A stretch of DNA of 64,000 bases from Monoplex corrugatus (GCA_030674185.1 JAPXFY010000023.1:21500794-21564793), one strand, 5' to 3'; positions 47,561 to 60,085 are shown, counted from the stretch's first letter. Translations and numbers: made by a program. Notes: generated from the sequence alone by a model not told the origin.

Positions 47561-48030
47561 TCTCGCTCTCAGTGTCAGTTCAGGTCAGTTCATTAACATT
47601 TATAATGCAGCATAATAAAACCCCAGCTATAGACACAGCCTGTCAATTTTAACTCAGCTAAAAGTACAAGAACTGAGATTTTTTCCATATTTCCATCTTT
47701 AATCTTTCAATTTCCAAGAGCTTTGTGGCTGAAATCACTCTGAAACAATTTTAAAGCAAAATGTATTTCATCATTGTGTGAGCTCATTACTTTCTTCATC
47801 AACGTGTCTAAAATGAAAACTATACTAGATATATTATTTCTGTGTTTTGCATGTTAATTTATAAACTTGGACATGTCAAAATAAGTTAGAAACACAAAAC
47901 TGAACATTTCTGTATTTTGCATATTAATTTATAAACTTTGAAATGTCGAAGTGATTTAGAAACACAAAACTGGACATTGTTCACTTTAGCTTGGTTTTCC
48001 TGTTACATCGCATTTATCGTTTTGTATCTT

Positions 48031-48032
<2 letters not shown>

Positions 48033-48121
<89 letters not shown>
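48033..48121. repeat. (CT)n microsatellite
   Basis: Nearly 90 bp of pure CT. Confidence 0.97.
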
Positions 48122-48124
<3 letters not shown>

Positions 48125-48301
48125 TTGCTGTCCCATTTTTTCACTCGCCGTTTTAACAGTAATTCCGACCAACAGGATTTCTTTTCGCACATGGAAATGT
48201 AAATCTACAAGCCATTTAATTGTGTGTGCCTTGTGTTTGAAGTTTATCACAATACTTTGATTGTTTTGTTTTCTCCTCTACAGATATATAACTGCGTACT
48301 T

Positions 48302-48494
48302 TTAACCCTTTGACTCCCGCACCCTATGCACCAACTGCAAAAACTCAACCCTTTGATTCCCTCACCCTATCCACCAGCTTCCTGCAGGAAGCTGGTGGAT
48401 AGGGTGAGGGAATCAAAGGGTTAAGTTTTTGCTTTGCTAGCATGATTGGCAATGCAGGACACCGTTGGACAGGGTGCAGGAGTCAAAGGGTTAA
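48302..48494. repeat. TTAA MITE 'P', best-preserved copy (193 bp)
   Basis: Reference copy: TTAACCCTTTGACTCCCGCA outer arm; inner palindrome CACCAGCTTCCTGCAGGAAG with long complementary arms (CTCACCCTATC/GATAGGGTGAG); spacer GCTTTGCTAGCATG; outer right arm ending GTCAAAGGGTTAA. TTAA at both ends and CCC-type termini suggest mobilisation by a TTAA-specific (piggyBac-like) transposase. Confidence 0.88.
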
Positions 48495-48589
48495 AACAAT
48501 GAGATTTTCTATGAACTTATATGAGATTGGTTTTGATGCAGTTCATATTTTGTGGTTGTTGTACAGATTAGTTTGAATGGTAGAAAGAT

Positions 48590-49190
48590 GAAAATGAGAA
48601 CACACGTGGTGAACTAGAACTGAATGAAGAATAGACAGAAATAAGAAGACATAATAATTATGGTAAACTAGAACTGAATGAAGAATAGACAGAAATAAGA
48701 AGACATGGTAAACTAGAACTGAATGAAGAATAGACAGAAATAAGAAGACATGGTAAACTAGAACTGAATGAAGAATAGACAGAAATAAGAAGACATGGTA
48801 AACTAGAACTGAATGAAGAATAGACAGAAATAAGAAGACATGGTAAACTAGAACTGAATGAAGAATAGACAGAAATAAGAAGACATGGTAAACTAGAACT
48901 GAATGAAGAATAGACAGAAATAAGAAGACATGGTAAATTAGAACTGAATGAAGAATAGACAGAAATAAGAAGACATGGTAAACTAGAACTGAATGAAGAA
49001 TAGACAGAAATAAGAAGACATAATAATTATGGTAAACTAGAACTGAATGAAGAATAGACAGAAATAAGAAGACATGGTAAACTAGAACTGAATGAAGAAT
49101 AGACAGAAATAAGAAGACATGGTAAACTAGAACTGAATGAAGAATAGACAGAAATAAGAAGACATATGGTGAACTAGAACTGAATGAAGA
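48590..49190 (+). repeat. 45-bp satellite
   Basis: About 12-13 units of CATGGTAAACTAGAACTGAA, TGAAGAATAGACAGAAATAA, GAAGA, nearly identical. Two units carry an ATAATTATGG variant spacer. High homogeneity suggests recent expansion. Confidence 0.95.
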
Positions 49191-49378
49191 GTGACTGTAT
49201 TGTTATGTTATGGTTGTAACAACTGTGTGTAACAATTGTGAAGTGCAACAATTTTTTTTTACAAATATTAAACTATTGTGCTGTTTCGATAAGTTAGATG
49301 ATTATAGAGTAGATAGGCTTAGAATGCTGAATTTTATCTATAGAAGATACGTCATTTTCATGTTTTTTTCATTTACAT

Positions 49379-49389
49379 TATATATATTA

Positions 49390-49482
<93 letters not shown>
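49379..49482. repeat. (AT)n tract
   Basis: TA-rich run of about 100 bp. Confidence 0.95.
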
Positions 49483-49484
<2 letters not shown>

Positions 49485-50037
49485 CTTTGTAGACATCCAA
49501 TTAGGCCTACTTAGTGAAGATAGTCCATTTTTCATGTTTCTCCACTCATATACCAATACATACAGATATCAGTGTATGTATCCATATATTGAATCTGGTA
49601 TATTGTTGCGAATTTTTTTTTATCCCAGGCTGTTAGGAAATTTTTGTTCTGATTTCAGATTCTTTGGTTGTGGGATTTAAGTAGGTTGTTTTAAAAATTA
49701 AGACATATTCTGTGTCCTGTTTGCCCCAGCAGGCCCCAAAATGAATAAATAAGAATAAATAAACACTAGTTTTGTCAGTAGATGTTTACATGAATAAATA
49801 AACACTTGTTCTGTCAGTGTCAAAAAGATGTAACAAATGTCAGACAACATATACTGGTTCAGAAAGAAGAAAGGAACGTGTGTAATGTTGCTTGTCTGTG
49901 TTGTTTGTTCGTGTATATCATTTGTTTATTGTTTGTGTGTTTTCATTTTTTTTTTTGGGGGGGGGGGGGGGGGAGAATGGAAGCTAGTTTGGTGATGGTG
50001 GTCATAAAATACTCTGGATAACATAATACTCTGCTTG

Positions 50038-50688
50038 GTCTTCGGTCGGAAGAAACGTATGCCTTCAGTGCCACAGACCGAATATTCGGTCAGCGACTTT
50101 TCCTATTCTTAGCCAGAAAACCCCAACGCTTTCAGTGACGTATGAGATATCAACGGAAACTTCAGTATTCCCTCTACACGTAGATGCTAATTATGTATGT
50201 GTGACGTTTTATGGTCTTTTCTGCCTGTGCGGTTGAAAATGTGACCCCCTACAGCTGATTACTATTCAGCGAGTGTAAACAATGGCGGACGGACTCGCTT
50301 CGACACTGAGCGTCGTTCGGACCCGAAAAATAACTTCTGCAGCAAAAGAAGTTGCAGAAATCATTACTTGTGGAGCTGATTCTGATTTGCAGTCTGTCGA
50401 TAAGAGCGAAAATGACGGTAATTTGGCGCATGTAGGCGATATTTTGGTGTTGATGTCCAAAGTCGGACTTGACCCAGATACGAGTTGAAGTGACATTACT
50501 AGCACTGACGATCGTAAAAACGAAAGTACTGGTGCGTTGTAAAGTATACTGAACAAGAAAATTTATAGTGTTGTGGGGTTTTCTGGGCTGGATGAAGAGA
50601 TGAATTTTTAAATTTTAATTCAAGACCTTAAAAACTCCGTGGCACAGGCGTCACCTTTTTATTTACACTTTGGCAGCGAAGGGGTTAA
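50038..50688 (+). mobile_element. piggyBac-like element, copy 2 (left end missing)
   Basis: Very similar to 6475-7167 from GGTCGGAAGAAACGTATGCC onward, ending GGCAGCGAAGGGGTTAA. The ORF at 50282-50488 (68 codons) begins MADGLASTLSVVRTRK and is acidic after that. It is intact where copy 1 has a stop. The first ~30 bp, including the left TTAA end, are lost. Confidence 0.65.
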
Positions 50689-51156
50689 CGCCCCGTTTGC
50701 CACCCATGTTAGTTTCCTGCATTATCAATCGTGATAGCCAGACAAAAAGTTTTAAAACTCTTTGTCTCCTTCACCCTGTCAACTGACATTATAATGCAGG
50801 AAGCTGGTGAATAGCGTGAGGGAGTCAAAGGGTTAATTTTTTTACAGCTGCTGGATAGGGTGAAGGAGTTAACCCTATGACTTCTGCATCTTATCCACCA
50901 ACTGCAAAAACTTAACCCTTTGACTCCTTCACCCTATCCACCAGCTTCCTGCAAAAAGCTGGCGGATAGGGTGAGGGAATCAAAAGGTTAAGTTTTAGCT
51001 TTGCTAGCATGGCTGACAACACAGGACACTAGTGGACAGGGTGCAGGAGTCAAAGGGTTAAAAGAGTTAATTTTAGAGGGTGCTGGTTAGGATGAGGGAA
51101 TGAAAGGGTTAAGATTTTGCAGCTGGTGGATAGAGTGAATGAATTAACAGGGTTAA
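50685..51156. repeat. TTAA MITE 'P' cluster
   Basis: At least one full copy (50874-51062) plus flanking half copies, abutting the TTAA end of piggyBac-like copy 2. Confidence 0.8.
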
Positions 51157-51409
51157 AGCAGGGGTCCATGAATCGTCTTTCACCATACCTCGTGAGAGCC
51201 GTGTGATATCATGAACATCATTATAACTGTGAGGATGTCATCATCATAATGTAACTCAGGGTAAATATTGCTCTTCCCTAACTCAGGGAAAACATAATGC
51301 TTGCTTACCCATCATAACGTTATAACTTCCCCTTCAGACAGAACTAGCTCGTCTAATATCACATTATGTGGATAGACATTAAGTGAAATTGAAAAACAGA
51401 ACTAGCAAG

Positions 51410-51605
51410 CAGGGCTTAAAACGTTCCGCGTCTGGGCGGAATTCCGCGATTTTGGTTTGTCAAAAAAAAAAAAAAAAATGGAAAGGAGCAAGGCATCCGT
51501 GATCGGCTTGCAAGCGTTCATAGCAACGGCGCGCAAGTTATGGCCCCTGATTTGCCCCCGGACCCCCCTAGTTTCAGTGGTTTTTTCCTCCTGTTTTAAG
51601 CCCTG
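51410..51605. mobile_element. TIR element 'CAGGGCTTAAAAC', 196-bp copy
   Basis: 13-bp TIRs identical to the 822-1286 copy and a perfect 6-bp target duplication AGCAAG (51404-51409 and 51606-51611). Opposite orientation; the interior is shortened, with an A-run. Confidence 0.8.
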
Positions 51606-52009
51606 AGCAAGTGCACAGAGATGACAAACACATGGGAATAGAATGACAACATGTTATAATTAAAAAAACGATACAAACCAGTGATTGTGCTCGTTGGAGA
51701 CAAAGAGGTGAAAAGTGAAGAGTGGAGGAGCGAGGTCTGAAAGACGCCAGGCAGGAGCGAGGAAGAGGGGGGCATGATACACAGTCAGAATTTGTGTTTC
51801 TAAGCCATTCTGTGTGCAATTCTGCATCTCTCAAGATTAATGGATGTTTTTATTTTATTTTATTATTTTCAGAATAATCACGCTTAGAGAGATGACCTTT
51901 GTGCTCACTTTTTTTTTTGGCCCATTTCTATGCCACCTGAATGGCCACAACACCTGGCACAGTTTTTTTGACTATGCAATGGTAATGATGACTATGAATT
52001 GATAACCAT

Positions 52010-52484
52010 GCCTATCAATTAACATCAGGAAGAGAGTTCTTGAATGTTATATAGAACCAATACTGTTGTACGGATGTGAGGTGTGGACAGTCAACAAACA
52101 AAGCCAGGACAAGATTGAGGCAGCCGAGATGTGGTTTTAAGAAGAATGTTGAGAGTTCCATGGACAGCAAGAAAACAAACGAGACAGTCTTGATGGAGGC
52201 AGTCACAAGTAGAACACTCATAAGGAAGATTAGGAAAAGACAGGCAACATTTATAGGCCATTTTATGAGGAAGGGGATTTGGAGCACCTGGTCACAACGG
52301 GAAACCTGGAGGGAAAGAGAGTGCCAGGTAGACACAGGGAGAAAATGCTGAACGGACTTGCAGAGTAGCTGGGGACGAGGGGGGTGGGAGAGATGCTAGG
52401 GGCAACGAGAGATAGAGACAGATGGAAGTCCATGATCGCCAACGCCATGCGGCAGGGCACATGATGATGATGATGATGATGGTA
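52010..52484 (+). mobile_element. RTE-like LINE 3' fragment C
   Basis: Same C-terminal coding region as 18900-19430 (GGATGTGAGGTGTGGACAGT; AGGAAAAGACAGGCAACATT) with frameshifts, ending CATGCGGCAGGGCACATGAT and (GAT)n. SINE-body sequence flanks it on both sides (51895-51990 and 52490-52640), so it may be nested in that SINE. Confidence 0.72.
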
Positions 52485-52649
52485 TGGAGATCTGTCTAGG
52501 ACTGAGAGAGCATGACAGGATTGTGCTCAACACATAATAGCATCAACCAGGCACGAAAAATACAGACACAGTACGTTGGTAAGAAAATTTGAGCACCAAC
52601 CTCAATAACACATCCAGGAAGTGATTGAGACTCGACTGTGTGAAAGATC

Positions 52650-54350
52650 AGTGGATGTTATTTTAGTTTGAAAACTGGTGTGAGTTTGTGACCCTCTGGC
52701 CTTTGTCAAATGTACATACACAAAAAAGATGGTTGGTTTGTTTCTTTGTCATCTTTTGTGTGCTCTTGACAAAGGCTAGTTGGCTGTAAATTTGTTCCTG
52801 GCTTATTTTATCAATTGAATATTCATTCTCATTCTACTTTCATACAAGGCTGGAAGTTTGCGCCTGTGTCTGTATGGTCAGTTGAATGAATGTTCTCATT
52901 CCGTTTTCATAGGTGATTGAGAATTTGTGCCTGTCTGGTATCATCAGTTATATACACACCTTTTTATTCTATTCTCATGATCCCGTTTGTAGAAACACTG
53001 GCAGTGACTTTGAATGAGATCATCTATTACAAGTGAATGTGTGACTTTTCTCTGAATACGCAGGTCAGCCTGTGTTGTGGTGGTAGAATTTATATTTTGT
53101 CTGTCTGTCCAGCTCTGCTGGGTGTGTGCCAGTTGATCTCAACCAGCATCTGGGCAGGCTGCATAAGACGGGTTTGTGATGTGTGAATTTGCGTTCAGAT
53201 ATGATTTGGACAGTGTATGAAACGTGTCTCTTGTTTGTATAGAGATACAACTTTGACGATATTATTTTAGATTATACAAAAAGCGAGAGATGTTTGTTAT
53301 TTTAGTGGACCTCTGTAACTTAATGACATGGGTGTCTGGCTCACATTCCATTTAGTTTAAGTTTGATTTCACAATAAGCAACATTAAACTGGACTTGCCA
53401 CTGCCTGTCTTCATGGCTTCTCTTTTTTGTTGTTGTATTGGTGTAGCATTGAAAACATCCCCCAACTAAAATGTTCCATGGGATAGTTATCTGTCAGCCA
53501 CTTCATTTCATTAAAGTGGGGATGTTTGTTGACTCAGACATAAGAATTCAGTCAGTTAATCAGTACAGAAGCATCATTGTTGATTATATTTTTTTCATAT
53601 CTCACACAAGTGCAGATTTCTGTCCTTTTCGTTATGAGTGTATGAATTTGGACCAGCATGTAAGGATTAAGTATTGTGGATAAGTAAAAGGGAAGTTAAG
53701 CAATAAGAACTGTTTACTGATATCTCTGTGAATTAAGTCTTTTGTGATTTCGTTGCTTTTTGTTGTTGTTGTTTTTTTTGTTTTTTTCTGTCTCCCTCAA
53801 CACACATGAAGTTTATGGATTATTCTCCACATTGTTTGTCGCTATGAGTAAATTTCTGTTTTCAGTGTGTACATATCATCATTCAGTATTGTCATCCTAA
53901 CAGAAAGTCTAAGGTGGATTATTATGGATGGAAATATGCGAACTGATTAGCCATGATAAATCATGTTATCGTCGACATATACAAGTGGAGAAAATCTAAG
54001 GCCGATGATTGTGGATACAAATTTTACCGAGTGATTAGTTTCAATAAATTATTTTATCATCAGCAGTTAAAAATTATGATATCATGAACAGTTACAACTC
54101 TGTAATTATCGTTTATCGTTGCAGTGGTGATATTGACTGCGTGATGTGAGATTATGTGACCGTGCAAAAAAAAAAAAAGTGTTTTAAAAAATGTGCCGCT
54201 ATGTTGCCACAAAGTACTCATGACGTTATCATTCAGAATGGTCGTTCATACGTTCTGTGATACACCTGTAGACATGTTGATGTACATGTATGAATATACA
54301 CACTCATGCACACAGACTTGCAACACACACATGTGCATAGGCGTGCAGCA
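52650..54350. other. Intergenic, unassigned
   Basis: A diverged fold-back fragment sits at 52690-52800 (CTGGCCTTTGTCAAATG and CTCTTGACAAAGGC). The rest is AT-rich with no convincing exon. Confidence 0.4.
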
Positions 54351-54354
54351 CACA

Positions 54355-54459
54355 CTCACACACACATGCACACACACACACACACACACACAATACACCA
54401 CACCATGCACCCACACACCACCATTCACACCATGCAAACACCACACCATCACACCATCA

Positions 54460-54508
<49 letters not shown>

Positions 54509-54530
54509 ACACACACACACACACACACCT
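54355..54530. repeat. (CA)n microsatellite, interrupted
   Basis: CA-rich with CCAT/CACC interruptions. Confidence 0.93.
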
Positions 54531-54891
54531 TTTTGTAAACACAAAGACAGACACACGTGCATGCATCTTTATATAGATATTTGTACCTGCATGAACACAC
54601 ACTCAGGACATACACCCAATCTCATTGATTCGATCTTTACAAAACTGAACCATTATGCATTTTGCCACACGTTCTCTGTGTTCTGATCAAACAACTAAGC
54701 CAAAAGTGTGTGAAAAAACAAATGTACCCACAAACACGCACACAATAGCATGCACATACCACAGATGCATTTCAGTTTGTGCCTCTCAAAAGCCAGGAAC
54801 CTTTGTGCGCTCGTGCACATTTAGCATATAAGCATTATTGCATTGATGTGTTTATACATATTCTTGTTATATGTGTACATACCCTTGTTGT

Positions 54892-55085
54892 TTAACCCTT
54901 TTTACTCCTGCACCCTATCCACCAACTGCAAAAACTTAATCCTTTGACTCCCTCACCCTATCCACCAGCTTCCTGCAGGAAGCTGGTGGATAGGGTGAGG
55001 GAGTCAAAGGGTTAAGTTTTTGCTTTCCTGGCATAGTTGACAATGCGGCATGCTGGTGGAGAGGATGCGGGAGTGAAAGAGTTAA
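54892..55085. repeat. TTAA MITE 'P' copy
   Basis: 194 bp between TTAA sites; the inner palindrome is perfect for about 70 bp. Confidence 0.88.
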
Positions 55086-55366
55086 GATCACTCGGCATGA
55101 GAAAATGTTATTATGTTAAACACAAGAAAGAGCACACTTGTCTCAAAGGTTTTTTTTTTTTTGTAGTTTGTGAATTTTTGAAGAATTGTAGTAGGTATGA
55201 ATTGATAAAGAGCTCTTGTTAAAAATCAGAAAGCACACGCATTGTTTACAATGTAGACTTGTTGTGGGCCTGTTCATCGTGTGTGAAGTGACATCGAGGG
55301 AAATGCTTATGGTGTACTCTTTGTCGACCTGTTGGTGTTTCTTAACTGTGGCATTCTGTTGGGTCA

Positions 55367-55800
55367 GGGTATGACACTAACAAATGGATTGTCTGCAATT
55401 AAACACTTTAGGAACATATGTGTAATTTATGATACTGAGAAATGGATTGTCCACAATTAACACTACTTAGGAACGGATTTATGATACTGAAAGCTGGATT
55501 GCAAACTGGATTTGAAATTTATGAAACTAAGAAATTGAGTGTTCAAAATTAACACGACACAGGAACAGATTTGCTATGTATCATGCTGAAAGAAGAATTT
55601 GCAAAATGACACTTCTAAGGAATGGATTTGCAATTTATGACACTAAGAAATTGATTGTCCAAAATTAACTCACAAACGAACAGATTTGCAATCTATGACA
55701 TCAAGAAATGGATTGTCAATTTAACCCTACAGACGAACAGATTTGTGGTCAGTGACACTGAAAAATGGACTGTCCAGAATGATACTGGCTAGGAACGTAT
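55367..55800 (+). repeat. Degenerate ~65-bp minisatellite
   Basis: Six or seven diverged units around GAAATGGATTGTCCACAATT and GAACAGATTTGCAATCTATG. Confidence 0.8.
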
Positions 55801-56142
55801 TTGCCCAGTATGAGGTGTCAACACTGTTCAGTATGTCGGTCAATATTTCAAAATGGCATCCAGCAGAAAACTCACTGCATGCATGCTGGTAGTTCTAATA
55901 ATACTGATAATAATGATTTATCATGGTTGCCAAAACGCCACTCAGTTTTACACACACATAAACACAATTTCCCTTGCAAAGAAAATCACTGTACTCAGTA
56001 CAGTGTTAATGTGAAGAAAATATTACAAAGAAATATTGACATAAATATTAGAATATTAGGTTATGACCCCCATCTTCGCCTCCCCTTCCCGGCGACTCGG
56101 CTTGCCAGAGGAGGTCATAATACTATTTTAAGGCTCTTTTAA
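55801..56142 (+). other. Unrecognised 113-codon ORF
   Basis: ORF from ATG 55810 (or the alternative start at 55801). The protein is Cys/His-rich at the start (MRCQHCSVCRSIFQNG, then CMH) and ends in a basic RGGHNTILRLF. It lies outside simple repeats. No family recognised and no splice context identified; it may be a decayed mobile-element piece or chance. Confidence 0.2.
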
Positions 56143-56245
56143 AAACCATGTTCCAATGGTAGACCTGGTATACACTATGCTATGTGTGGTAGGACTTTAA
56201 ACCTGAATGAACAAACAAATGACAATGCCTCACAAACCACACACA

Positions 56246-56249
56246 CACA

Positions 56250-56331
<82 letters not shown>

Positions 56332-56382
56332 CTACCCAATACGTCTAATATCACTTATAGTGAAAACTATTAAGAACGAAAG

Positions 56383-56418
<36 letters not shown>

Positions 56419-56450
56419 ACACCCACAACACACCACCACCACACACACAC
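56246..56450. repeat. (CA)n microsatellites
   Basis: Two CA runs (56246-56330, 56386-56416) and a CCACCACA tail. Confidence 0.93.
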
Positions 56451-56775
56451 ACGCGCGCCACGCCACCACAACCAACAGATAATCTAAACTCTACTACTCC
56501 AAATTCACAGATCACAGTAACAGTTTCAAGTTTTCCTTTAGTTGTGAGTAAATAGGTAGAGGTAGGCCCTACGTCTGTGCAGAGATATGAACTAATCACA
56601 GTATGCTGGCCACATTATTAGCTTCTTCAGTGTCTCATTCTGTGGCAGTTTACTGTCACAGCAAAAACCAACAGTTCTCTGCAGTGATGGTTGCAGAAAT
56701 TGCAGAATGCCGCAGCCAAGAAACGTGCATTTGGTCATTGGTTGTGTAGTGGGTGTCATCACTTAACGTGTGAAT

Positions 56776-56790
56776 CGTAATCAATAAAGG
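56776..56790 (+). terminator. Possible poly(A) signal
   Basis: AATCAATAAAGGCTGTGTCT: AATAAA followed within 10 bp by a GT-rich stretch (TGTGTCTGGTTTTCC). It looks like a real 3' end signal on the plus strand, but no upstream coding exon was found. Confidence 0.25.
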
Positions 56791-56884
56791 CTGTGTCTGG
56801 TTTTCCATACGTTCTGTCTCCTGTTATTGATTGGCATGAGAAAGAGAGAAGTGAGATTGTTTTTTGTACAACATGAGCAGAACA

Positions 56885-58045
56885 TCCAAAGCAAGTGTGA
56901 CTGCCCGCGTGCGCGTTCAAGCAAACAGGAACTGGAAAAAACACGGAAAAAGAATAAGAATGCGTATTTAATACAACAAGACAAGACAGGCGCAAATTTT
57001 CTGCCAATTGGCCTTTGTCAACCGTAAGATCACAAACAAACAAACACCAGATAAAAAATTATGAGAGAAAGACGGAAACTTCCCTGCTGCTCTGTCCAGT
57101 GTGAGACAAAGGCCAGTTGGCCGAAACTTTGCGCCTGTCTTGTCTTCTTGTATTAAATCATCATCATCATAGGTGCCCTGCTGCATGGCGTTGGCGATCA
57201 TGGACTTCCATCCATCTCTATCTCTCATTGCCCCCAGTATCTCCCCCCCCCTCCTCATCCCCAGCCACTCTGCAAGTCCGTCCTTCTCTTCCTGGGTCTA
57301 CCTGGTGCTCTCTTTCCCTCCAGCTTTCCCGTTGTGACCAGGTGCTCCAAATCCCCCTTCCTCATAAAATGGCCTATAAATGTTGCTTGTCTTTTCCTAA
57401 TCTTCCTTATGAGTGATCTACTTGTGTCTGCCTCCATCAAGACCTTCTCGTTTGTTTTCTTTGCTGTCCATGGAACTCTCAACATTCTTCTTAGAAACCA
57501 CATCTCGGCTGCCTCAATCTTGCTCTGGCTTTACTTGTTTGACTGTCCACGCCTCGCATCCGTACAACAGTATTGGTTCTATATAACATTCAAGACTCTC
57601 TTTCTGATGTAAATTGATAGGCATTTGTTGGTAAGAATGCTTGTCATCTTCTTGAATGCTGTTTTGGCTTGGCGATTCTGCCAGCTATTTCCGATGTGTA
57701 TCTGCCATCTGATAAAATGACCGTTCCCAGGTATTTGAACTTATTAACCTGTGTCAAGGTTGTGCCATTTGCTGTTATTCTTCAACCATGGACAAAAAAG
57801 GAAGAAGTTGTATGTAGTAAATACGCGTTCTTATTCTTTTTATGAACAGAAAAATTATTCCTTTTCTTACACTGGACGGAGCAGCAGGGAAGTTTCAGTC
57901 TTTTTCTCCTAAGTTTTGTATCTGGTGTTTGTTTGTTTGTGATCTTACGCTTGACAAAGACCAGTTGACAGAAAATTTGCACCTGTCTTGTCTGGTTGAA
58001 TTAAATATGCATTCCGATTCTTTTTTAGTGTTTTTTTGTGGTTCC
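56885..58045. repeat. Fold-back element 'F' split by an RTE-like insertion
   Basis: The left arm to 57158 (GTGACTGCCCGCGTGCGCGT, GCCAATTGGCCTTTGTCAAC) and the right arm from 57814 (AATACGCGTTCTTATTC, CTTGACAAAGACCAGTTG) belong to one fold-back copy. Confidence 0.7.
57159..57813 (-). mobile_element. RTE-like LINE 3' fragment D
   Basis: Minus strand encodes EMWFLRRMLRVPW-type sequence (57255-57503: MWFLRRMLRVPWTAKK, RKRQATFIGHFMRKGDLEHL), frameshifted upstream. The 3' end is (ATC)n on plus at 57159. Flanked by GTATTAAAT (57150-57158) and GTAGTAAAT (57814-57822), a likely 9-bp target duplication. Confidence 0.8.
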
Positions 58046-58129
58046 AATTTTCTTGACTGCAAAGGATTCAAACTTCAAAGCTCTATTACTTACCGATAAT
58101 GCATTAGGTCCCACTGGACCACTTGTGTG

Positions 58130-58330
58130 ATAAATTGGACAGAGTGGTCAGTGCCATGGGCATTTCCTTAGATTATGTGTGCAAAGGTATCGATATGTGT
58201 ACTTAATTTTCTTTGCCTTCTTTTTTTTTTTATCCTGTTGAATTATTGTGTATGTTTTGAAACAGTTATAGCCCTGATACGGCTTTGTGTTGTTGGCTGG
58301 GCTTTAAATACAAAATAACAAGAAGAGGAA
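58130..58330 (+). repeat. Dispersed repeat 'M', 3' part
   Basis: GTGTACTTAATTTTCTTTGC, TGTATGTTTTGAAACAGTTA, GCCCTGATACGGC, GGCTGGGCTTTAAATAC; followed by ATT triplets to 58470. Confidence 0.65.
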
Positions 58331-58949
58331 CAATTATTATTATTATTATTATTATCATTATTATATTCCAGTTGTTCTATTGCGGTGGTTGTTGTTCTTG
58401 TTATTGTTGTTGTTATCATTCTTTTTATATTGCAATCATTAGATTTATTATTATTATATTCTGCTCTTATTGTTTACTTAGCTTTTGAGTTACTACTCCC
58501 ACACCGTTCATTTCAACTCTCCAACACACCTCCATATCCACTGGAGCTGAGGTTACCATGACAACAGGGCATGCAGAGCCATGCAATATGCAACACTTTG
58601 TGTCATAATGCTATGATGATGAGAATTGGAATGATAGTAATGATTCTATGGAATTTTGGATGAGACCTGGGGCTGCGCTCTACGCCTGCTGTCACACTAT
58701 ATTCTGATGTCGACCAAGAGATACGGATACATGCTGTTTTTCTGAGGAAATTTGTTTCATTTTTTTTTTATAGGATCATGCCTCTCACTGAGATTTTCTT
58801 TGTGTTCACCTTTTTTTCTATCTTTCTTCTTCTTCTTCTTCCCCTATTTTTGTTTGTTTATTTTTGTTTGTTTGTTGGCCATTTTCTATGCCACGTTAAT
58901 GGCCTTAGAAGCTGGCACAGTTTTTACATTGCAATATTGTGATGATGAT

Positions 58950-59325
58950 GATAACAATGAGAATGATAATCAAGATGCTATGAAGTTCCATCTAGGGTTG
59001 AGACTGCTTGGTAGGGCTGTACTATACGCTTACCGTCATAATACATACAGGCATCAACCAGGCCTGAGATATACAGACACCTGCGGTGCTGCTCTGAACA
59101 TTTAAGCAGCACTCTCAAATAACGCATCCGTGAAGTTGATGAGACTTGACCTGCGTGGTCCCAGTTTTCCCAATGAGCCCATAGCACGCTCAGCTATAGT
59201 TAGGAGCCAGAAAGAGCCGAAAAATCCCACAATGATTTTCGAAGGGACTGATGAGGATTCGAACCATTAATCTTCATGTATGGAGTCTGTTGTGCTAACC
59301 ACTATACACCATGGCAACTGATCTT
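58950..59325 (-). repeat. tRNA-derived SINE, complete
   Basis: Minus-strand head: TGGTGTATAGTGGTTAGCAC (A box) and TAATGGTTCGAATCCTCATC (perfect B box GGTTCGAATCC). The body then shares CTGTGTCCGTATCTC-type sequence with the copy near 58600-58740. Best example of the SINE family seen in this window. Confidence 0.8.
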
Positions 59326-59471
59326 GTTCAGGAAATTTAAGTTAGATGTCCACAAAAGAGAATGGAAAGAGAAACTAAATAAAGAAATATACAAATGAGT
59401 AAATTAAAAGCAAACGATTTTCATGTTAAAAGATGTAAAAAAAAAAAAAGGTACTTTTGATAATTCTGATT

Positions 59472-59489
59472 GTGTGTGTGTGTGTGTGT

Positions 59490-59528
<39 letters not shown>
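59472..59528. repeat. (TG)n(AG)n microsatellite
   Basis: TG 59472-59490, AG to 59528. Confidence 0.93.
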
Positions 59529-59529
<1 letters not shown>

Positions 59530-59914
59530 AGCAATCCGGATCATCAGTTTCAGCAGTCTTTATTAAAATACCACAGGACAGACCAAGGCAGAGAACTCTT
59601 TCGAATAAAGGACACTTTTTTTTTTCTTTCACAGGACAAAGCACACAATGAACATGAAATTAAGATTTCCATATTTAAAGCAGATTTATAAACTATTAAG
59701 AACCTTAGAGAGATGGAATAAGCTTTAAGCATCAGAAACTTCCGGTACAGGTCGTACGTCTTTTCAATGTATAAATTAGATACATATCTAAATATCTTAA
59801 TAGCGGAATATTGAGGAATAAAATGAAATTAAATGAATCTTTGTTTCAACAGTATAGATACCAGGACTCAGGGCAACGTACCTATCTACCATTGCTAATT
59901 TATTCATGTTAAAA

Positions 59915-60051
59915 CGAGAGAGAGAGAGAGAGAGGGAGAGAGGAAGGAAGGGGGAAAAAAAGAAGGAAAAAGGGAGCGAGAGAAAGAGTTGAGAGAGAGA
60001 GAGAGAGAGGGGTGAAAGGAGACAGGGGGGTGAGAGGGGAAAAGAAAGGGG

Positions 60052-60085
<34 letters not shown>

